Shown here piece by piece: positions 57,466-64,000 of a stretch of 64,000 nucleotides of DNA. Each line of letters opens with the position of its first letter. Position 1 is the stretch's first letter. The notes below the pieces were generated by a model. The model was not told where the DNA came from. It saw nothing but the letters and a program-made list of their open reading frames with translations, and did not search any database. Both the position numbers and the translations under genes were made by a program. Origin of the DNA: Filosporella fistucella (Eukaryota > Ascomycota > Leotiomycetes > Helotiales); the NCBI GenBank assembly GCA_030077755.1, contig JAQJZZ010000014.1, positions 2,294,001 through 2,358,000 on the forward strand, in the 5' to 3' direction.

Positions 57466-58483
57466 ATTGAATGGAAAATAGCAAGAATAGCTTTTGAAGT
57501 ATAAAAATAGGCGGGTAGTCTCTTTTGGGAATGAAACCGATCGGTGAATAAGAGTAGATAGAACTAATAGTTTTGGAGCTTGATTTGCTCAATTAGAACC
57601 ACGAATCGGAAAGTATATATATAAGGACAAACTCTCTCAGACTAGGAATGTGATTGATCTGATTTAAAATTCAAAAGTGATTTATAACAATGATATTTGA
57701 AATCACTAGTTGTGACCGTATGAAGGCGGACACAACCTAACACGGTACTCCGGGTTGGGTTATTAATGCGGATGAAAAAGCTTTGATTACCTGAAACATG
57801 CCATAGTTCAATAATACTACGGTACAGAGCGTAATTACGGCGGAATAAAGGTCTCAAGTACAGAAGTTCAAGTTATACCTCGAGACAGGGTCGACTGTCG
57901 CTTGGTAATAGCTCCGTGATGTCGGCGGAGGATTGGAGAGTGCGAATACCATATCACTATGATCTTGCCCTGCAGTACTTGTAACAAAAACATTACTCAC
58001 ATATAGTACCGCTTAAATACAATATCTCCTATATACAATATCACTCTACTATAGTACCACTCATGTCTGGCACTACTCACATCCAGTACTACTCGCATAC
58101 ACTCCTCTCATCGAATAATCATGTGATATTAATTTCGTGCAAAAAGTTTATCCTCATCACAGTATCAAATGATTCTAGAATCATAGGAAGAATTCAGGGT
58201 AGTCTTTGAAAAGATGCTATTGACTGGTATTGGTCGTTTTCAAGTCACTCTGTGAATTTTATAAATAGCAATCTTTAATTGTTTGCAGCGAGTCCTCCTT
58301 CGCCAGTGCTATGCCTGATGCGGTTAAATCATGTTGTTCAATGCTTTATTATGAAATTATTAAGTCATAGTGACATTGAAATATGCGTTGTAGGAACATG
58401 GAGCAGATGGAGATGTTGTACCAAAAATTACCTGTACAATGCAATTGTAAGGTGTTCACCCTGTCAAAATCTTCTAGATATGA
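57466..58483. other. Intergenic, AT-leaning, no gene supported
   Basis: Includes a run of ACTACTCACAT-like short repeats near 57990-58100. The frame 58279-58569 has no domain. Confidence 0.45.
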
Positions 58484-58860
58484 CTAGACAGCAGACTTTG
58501 ATTTCTGTTGCAAACACGCGAGGTACGATTAATACTATAAAAATGTTCTTAGCATTACTAGACAGCTGACTTGGATTGTCATAGCAAATATGCTAGGGAT
58601 AATTAATATTTTTCAAATTATTCCTAGCATTACTAGATAGCTAACTCTAATGTTTATAGTAAATATGCTAGTGACACTTACTATTCGAATTTTCCCTAAC
58701 ATAGCTATGCATCTAACTTTGAATTCTCGTAGCAAATATACTTGGGATAATTAAGATGGTATAAATCATTCTTTATATAGCTAGACATCTAACGTTAAAT
58801 TCTAATAGCAAATACGTTAAGGACAATTTCAATAAAGAAATTATATAAATTTGACTAGCA
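58484..58860. repeat. Degenerate tandem repeat, about 75 bp x 5
   Basis: Copies start near 58484, 58558, 58633, 58705 and 58781. Each opens with CTAGACAGCTAAC-like sequence and contains TAGCAAATATGCTAGGGATA-like sequence and a CTTAGCATTA-like end. A partial sixth unit begins about 58854. Spacings are 74, 75, 72 and 76 bases. Confidence 0.75.
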
Positions 58861-59220
58861 AGTAAATAAATTATTAGACTTGCTATTTAATACACCTTAA
58901 CTTTGCCTTTTTTATAAAGGCAAATAATTACCTTATTTTATAACCCTTTAATTAATAATTAAAATATTTATAATTATATATACTTATATAAAGAACTTAA
59001 TCTTTTATAATAAATAAAAAATTCAAAGTAAGAAAAATTAAAAAATTCCTAAATAAAAAGATGAAATTAAATTAAATAATTCAATTTAAAAACAAATTTG
59101 CACCAATAATTTACCTCTCAAGTAAGTAATTTCTCAACTTATTTTAGGATAAGGAATTTGATTCTTTATCTTATAGTTTATACAATTCAAATATAATAGA
59201 TGCTATTATATATAGTGCTA
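58861..59220. other. Extremely AT-rich DNA
   Basis: Almost only A and T for long stretches, with many TpA steps. Follows the tandem repeat directly. The pattern is consistent with RIP-affected or relic sequence; no coding trace remains. Confidence 0.6.
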
Positions 59221-59687
59221 CCTAACGAGGCAAGTCCTCAGAAAGCTATAATCACGTGAAGATATTTCGAGGTCTGCTTTTGAGGTACACGTCCATGTTC
59301 TTTGTCATATTGAATATCGAAATTACCTACGTATCTATATGTACAACTGAGTCATTTGAAAGTATTCTAGTCTCAGGATGAAGGATACTATGATACGTAA
59401 CCTGTGTGATAGATTCCAGATGAGCATGAGTTAAACTTAATATTTGGAGACACAGAGTCATATTTACTTAGGGAAAATGTGATAAATAGATCCTGTTATA
59501 TATTCTTGAGTAGTACCAGAGGTTTCAGGGACAGCTTTAACAGTACCAGCTCTTTGAACTTTGAAAAGAGCATTCTCCCAGCACAATTTACAACAGAATA
59601 CTACTGCCGAGTAGTTAACTTCACTCCATAATTCTCGGAGGAAAATGTTTCTTGGACCCTCATGTTCAAGCCATAGTGGCAGCAGAA
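59221..59687. other. Intergenic, upstream of small hypothetical gene
   Basis: A minus-strand frame of about 92 codons (roughly 59462-59735) is open without any start codon; not called. Confidence 0.35.
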
Positions 59688-60121
59688 ATGAGTATTGTCC
59701 AGAAAGGCTTGACCAAAATCCAGAAGCTAACTTATGCTGCTAGTACCTCAGGATTTCAGGAACCAAATGGTCCAGGTACATTGCCTGAAGATCAGAAGAG
59801 TCAACAAGTGAGCAATGATTACTACGTGACCTGGCAATGATCAATTGTTCAAATGCTGATTTGAAAGGTTGCCGATGGAAAAAGGGCAACCGATAACACT
59901 CATGGGAACGTCACCGTTGGTTCAGGCGGAAACCCACCTCCGCAACCACCCAAGGCTCCAAACTCAAACCATACGAAAGAACAAGTAATAACGGACCCAA
60001 GAATATTCAAGATACTTTATCCAGTAAGATTCTGAGAACATTTTTTCTCGCGCATGCATTGAGCATTACTTGCCGGTCAGAATGGATTACAGTGGTGCTA
60101 AGCGGGGACTTTGTTTTATAG
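59688..60121 (+). CDS. Small hypothetical protein, Pro/Asn-rich
   Basis: Exon 1 59688-59807, intron 59808-59867 (GTGAGC, branch GCTGAT, acceptor AAAAG), then exon 2 to the TAG at 60119-60121. Exon 2 may contain a further intron from about 60024 to 60080; both versions stop at the same TAG. Visible text: MSIVQKGLTKIQKLTYAAS, a polar linker with GSGGNPPPQPPKAPNSNHTK, and a hydrophobic end. No family is recognised. The start is the first ATG in frame. The support is modest: phase agreement and protein-like composition. It could be a remnant of a 5' part of the DUF6594 gene that follows. Confidence 0.35.
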
Positions 60122-60730
60122 ACTACTCCGCTTCTGAGAAATATGGATATTCATCAAACATAGATAGTACAATTCTATTTATGTGAGAACTAGATGTAGG
60201 TAGGGGAGACATAATATGGCTGCCACGGAATATAATGTTTCTCATGCTGGTATCATTTATCTTCCACGATCTGATTCGGAACCTTCTGCGAAACCGATAA
60301 AAAGCATTAGGAATTGGTATTTTGAAGAAATAATTTGATAGAATCCAAAAAGTGAAGAAAAAACGCGAGTCATTGACTATCACTAGGGCTTCCATCAATC
60401 TATATTTTCCTCTTATATTTCTGGCTCGACGGGCAATAGGTCCCAACGAGCTTCACTCACGTGCTCTTTGTGGCAACTACTTTGTTTGCTTTATTCATGT
60501 CCCGAGTTCGAGTAGTAAGGCTGCACTATATGCGTATATCCGCACATCTGTCTGAATGATTGATTGGTTTATGTGTGACGGAACCTTCGCCAGCCATCCA
60601 TGCATTCGTCTTGTGTTCCACTACAGATTCGAAGAGAAATAGAAGGATTGAAATTTTCGACTGATTCTAGGAACTTTCTTTTCTTTTCCAAACTTTTAAT
60701 CCCAATTACCATGCCTCAGATATCTCAGAA
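60122..60730. other. Intergenic, no gene supported
   Basis: The minus frame at 60123-60446 is basic and aromatic-rich with no domain; not called. Confidence 0.45.
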
Positions 60731-62091
60731 ATGACGGACGCCCTGAGCATTCACGATATAATGGAACGTGGTGGAGTTGAAGTTCAAGATGAGCTGAAAA
60801 GGGAAACAGTTTCAGAACAAGACAGGCAAGCTTTTAGCATCATCTCTCAGCCTGAGGAGAATTCAAGGCTCAGCTATCGTGTTCGAGAAGGTAAGTTGAG
60901 ATCTCTTCCAATTTGGATACGACAGCCTCACAATATTTATTAAAGTACTAAAGCGCTACTTCACCTTCAGCCAATGGACTTCAAAGAAAGTGACTCCAGT
61001 GCGCCGGCCGATAACCCCTCCTGGAGAAATTATAGTACGGCAATGTAAAGCACATCTAACAGTTATTCAGCTGACCAAAGAATTTGCTGATAACATTTTA
61101 GTGAATGCATGTCCGAAAGGCTATCCAAGATTGGCTGCAATTTTGAACGGCAACGGAAACTTCATGCAATATAGGCAATTTGGATATCTGCAGGCACGAT
61201 TACTGCTATATAAACAGGACAGATTGAGGGAGCTTGAGGAAGAGCTGGATAGTCTCGATAGGGCTGACGAGAAGGAAGAGTTAGAGCATTTCGAACGGAC
61301 AGGTGAAATACCACTTCTACTTCGTTCGAGAGAAAGAGACGATCGCGTCGAAGGAAAACGCAAGGAGCTTTTCGGTAAGATGGAGAGCTTATATAAGGAG
61401 TACGGTATGTCATTACTATGCGATTGTCATTCGATTTGAATACTACTCATACTAAGTTCAGGTGACCTACTTCTGCTTTCTGGCAATATGGCCCGACTTG
61501 ACCGTCCCCCTCCTGGAGATTACCGGGGTATGAAAGCGTATTTTGATGCTGCACATCCACTTGTGGAATCAGAGGCATATATATATCATAGAGAAGACAT
61601 TATAACATTAAAGCCGGGAGCGGAATATTCATGGCTAGACGAGTTCATGGACCAGTTTCTGTTACGATATGGAGGGAAGCTCACTCGCGTGAGTAGTCAA
61701 TCAATGAGCCACAATTTCTCGTTCTGACGATAACTGTAGTACCTATTATGCGATTCTGTAAGTCAAACATATTAGGCGTGTGAGAATTCAATAATTTACT
61801 TAGATTCTCCAAAAGAAAACCGATCCGAGTCAGTCAGGTGTCATTCTCTATTCTCGAGAACGAATCGAGATCGTTGTTTCTTTTCTTATTACCTTAATCA
61901 TTCTTACTTTGCTCATTGTGCCCGTATATCTGCTCTAGGTAGTGGTGGGAGACAACGAAAATTCAGTCCCAGCTTCCACAACTCGAAGCATGACTGCAAT
62001 ACTCCTTTCCTTCACTCTCATATTCACCCTAGTCCTGGTTAAATTCACCCGGGCCAAACGGCATGAAATTTTGTCCGCCGTAGCCGCGTAA
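60731..62091 (+). CDS. DUF6594 membrane protein, possibly disrupted
   Basis: Exons about 60731-60890, then 60971-61044, 61102-61404, 61462-61688, 61740-61757 and 61804-62091. The core is ACPKGYPRLAAIL, then FGYLQARLLLYKQDRLREL. LARLDRPPPGDYRG-like sequence, HREDIITLKPGAEYSWLDEF and LLRYGGKLTRYLLCDS follow, all typical of DUF6594. The C-terminal membrane helices end LVKFTRAKRHEILSAVAA. Two problems: the strong donor after exon 1 and the CAG acceptor at 60970 leave a one-base frame mismatch, and an in-frame TAG (61936-61938) follows VPVYLL. The same TAG position occurs in the copy at 25.6 kb. Either the gene is decaying or an unusual processing event removes the stop. DUF6594 has no known function. 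Confidence 0.62.
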
Positions 62092-62670
62092 GACCTTTTC
62101 TATATCTGCGAAGAAATTTTGCTGACCATCTTGCAAGTTACTGCGCTGTATTGGTGGTCTTCATAGGCAATGTGGGGCAGCAGTCGAGTAGCTCAGGCGG
62201 GAAAAAATAAATAAGAAGCAAAGTGGTTGCAAGGCATCCCCTATGAATGATGAGAAACGAGTTTCCTTTCAATTTCTGGATCTATTTTCAATGCCTTAGG
62301 AAATAGTTAGTCTGCAACTGGATCGATATCACATGCTAAGGGCAGATCATTGTGATGAATTTCCGGCCAGCTCGAATGAAAGCATGAATGCAGTGGGCAA
62401 GTCTTCGCATGATTCAAGAATAATGCTCCAAAGGCTTTCAAAGGAGCTTCAGGATTATATGCAATGCTATACCACCAACTTAACCTTGCATAGTATGTCA
62501 CAAGTCGCAGCACATTCTGAAATCTGATGTCGAGTACCGAAAGGGAAATCTTAATTTCATATTGCTTACAGAAACAACTCCTCAACCAACTCCTTTTCCC
62601 ACTTCGGGTATTCTGCTACATATTCTTCCATCCCAGCGCCTCAAATCCAGCAAATGTTTCGTCTCCTCCA
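62092..62670. other. Intergenic, convergent 3' regions
   Basis: Between DUF6594 and the peroxidase gene. Small frames have no support. Confidence 0.45.
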
Positions 62671-63448
62671 TTAAGGTCCCGTGACCACATACCACATCAT
62701 CCCCAACGCATTTCCAAGCAAAGTGAACACCGTTCTCTTCTTTGGATTATCGAGAATAACGTCAGGAAATCTCTCCTCAGCAAACACAGCTTCCAAAACT
62801 TCTTTCGTCAGAATTCCTCCCGTCTGAGCAGTGTTCATAACGCCAACAGCTTGCAACATCCTCACAAACCACAGATTCAATGAGAGTCTCGGTGCTCCCG
62901 CAGCTCTGCTCTCCTTCCCTCGTCGAATAAAGGTCTTGGCCAGTGATCGCAGAGTCACTGGTCCACCTTCAGCATCATCGATCATAGCTTGAAGCATAGC
63001 AGGTTGAAAGCTATAGTTGTCGCCTTGATGAAAATCGAGTCTGGTGAAAGAAGAATCATGCTCAATAACATTGTGACGGCGAGTATCTACCAAGTCGAAA
63101 GTTCCATCTTTGCGAACCAGAGGTGGTAGACTGCTGGTGAGTGCTTTCGCAGCCAGTTTGTCCATATGAAGCACTTCCATCAAAGCATGCTCGACCATAG
63201 GAAGTGTGAGGTTTTTTCCATCGCGGGGTCTGGTAAATTGTTAGTGCGGGGTACAAATGAGATGTATTCAACACTTACAGATATCCTTGGTTTGCTAAAG
63301 CATTTAAACCTGGACACGGTCCTCGATTGACGATGTCGCCTTTAATATATGTGTGGTCTTCGGTAGCAGATTCAACAGGCTTCTCTCCTGCTTTCTGATA
63401 CCCTGAACTGAAGACGCTTTTCACGATGTTGGTTAAACTCATATACAT
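62671..63448 (-). CDS. Heme-thiolate peroxidase (chloroperoxidase / unspecific peroxygenase family)
   Basis: Two exons (63448-63279 and 63229-62671, intron 49 nt), 242 aa, the size of the short group. The proximal heme ligand Cys45 sits in PCPGLNALANQGYLPR, the hallmark of the family. The acid-base Glu113 is in EHDSSFTRLD, matching the conserved EHDxS. The distal helix contains LLGNALGMMWYVVTGP at the end. The enzyme uses peroxide to oxidise or halogenate organic substrates. The N-terminus lacks a clear signal peptide: the first Met (MYMSLTNIVKSVF) gives a short hydrophobic start, and an upstream in-frame TTG extension is possible. Substrate is unknown. Confidence 0.88.
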
Positions 63449-63649
63449 GATGGGCAACGTGGAGAAGAATTTTCTGGGAATAGTAGACAATTCCCAATTC
63501 TGGGGAGACTTTCACAAGATATTAAAAGAAGATAACAGTCAGCGAGAAAGCCTTTCGTTCAATCGGAAGCTGCAAATTAAAAACTCACAACCAACAGGCA
63601 GGCATTGGAAACGATCATCGCCGACCTCATGATTTTCTCGCATGTGCAA

Positions 63650-64000
63650 TCAGCCTCGCGCCGGCCGTGTGTCAGCATACAAGCTACACAATCCACATCT
63701 TACCCCTTTTCCCACGATAATAAATAATCCAGCGAACCAGATGACTCCGATTACTCTTGGGTGCTCCAACGTAAGCAGGGCTGTGATACAAACTGGTGAG
63801 ATGTGGCTGACATCTAAACGAGCTGAATGGACGCCGTAAGCACGGCTGTACCGATAAAGGTCCAACAACCCACAAAATGGCTGCAAGATGAGAGCTCAGC
63901 AATCTAATTAGAATGAACCTTGTATAAGGCTACCAAATTCTCCTTATCGGCCGGCACACCCGATAGTTCATGCGACGAGAATGGTGGGTTTGCTGCTGAC
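63650..64000 (-). CDS. Partial hypothetical protein with membrane segment, cut by window edge
   Basis: Exon 63650-63882 in frame reads PFCGLLDLYRYSRAYGV and then a hydrophobic stretch ALLTLEHPRVIGVIWFAGLFIIVGKG. It may be joined through a short intron (about 63883-63929, weak donor GTTCAT) to an upstream exon ending LVALYK that leaves the window at 64000. Only one membrane helix is visible. No family is recognised. Confidence is low because the donor is weak and the 5' part is missing. Confidence 0.3.

Noticed and set aside
59462..59735. About 92-codon minus frame with Cys and aromatic residues
   Set aside because: No start codon, and it overlaps the better-supported plus-strand small gene.

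Overview
This is a window of nuclear DNA from a filamentous ascomycete. Its genes carry many short GT-AG introns (mostly 46-80 nt) with CTRAY-type branch points close to the acceptor. It holds fungus-specific families: S53 sedolisin, 2EXR and F-box-like proteins, DUF6594, a Pth11-like rhodopsin-domain protein and a heme-thiolate peroxidase. Intergenic DNA is partly AT-rich and degenerate. A helotialean Leotiomycete is my best guess, from the style of the gene families only; no marker gene in the window proves it. No tRNA, rRNA, CRISPR array or intact transposon was recognised.

Layout. 0-5 kb: truncated S28 serine peptidase, an F-box-like protein, then a four-exon histone H4 gene. 5.9-9.9 kb: one large gene that appears to join a caspase-like domain to two homeodomains and a bZIP-type basic region. 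10.7-15.6 kb: a CDF metal transporter, a 2EXR pseudogene with three nonsense codons, and an SDR. 16.2-21.3 kb: a compact housekeeping block (TRAPPC2/Trs20, mitochondrial L31, nuclear cap-binding CBC2, nucleoporin Nup82) with two short bidirectional promoters. 21.9-30.9 kb: a small six-cysteine secreted protein, an MDR oxidoreductase, an AT-rich stretch, a DUF6594 pseudogene, a 16-bp minisatellite and an S53 peptidase. 32.4-40.1 kb: a hypothetical protein, an FHIP-family trafficking protein, a seven-helix rhodopsin-domain protein and a second hypothetical protein. 41.4-46.1 kb: an MFS efflux pump divergent from a salicylate-hydroxylase-like FAD monooxygenase. 46.7-52.3 kb: clathrin light chain, Cdc37 and an Mdl1/ABCB10-type mitochondrial ABC transporter. 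54-64 kb: a secreted Cys-containing protein, a second SDR, two tandem-repeat blocks, AT-rich DNA, a small hypothetical gene, a second DUF6594 gene, a heme-thiolate peroxidase and a partial gene at the edge.

Conserved housekeeping genes lie in tight clusters with short intergenic spacers. Accessory genes (peptidases, effector-like proteins, SDRs, the peroxidase, DUF6594) sit next to repeats and AT-rich DNA. Several accessory genes are broken by changes that look like C:G to T:A transitions, which fits repeat-induced point mutation (RIP) but does not prove it.

The most unusual item is the caspase-homeodomain-homeodomain-basic-region gene at 5.9-9.9 kb. Next are an identically placed in-frame TAG in two diverged DUF6594 genes, the triple-nonsense 2EXR pseudogene, the six-cysteine secreted candidate, and repeated use of AAG 3' splice sites. 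Exon structures were built by hand from splice signals and protein families and were checked for reading frame. No alignment or search was run.
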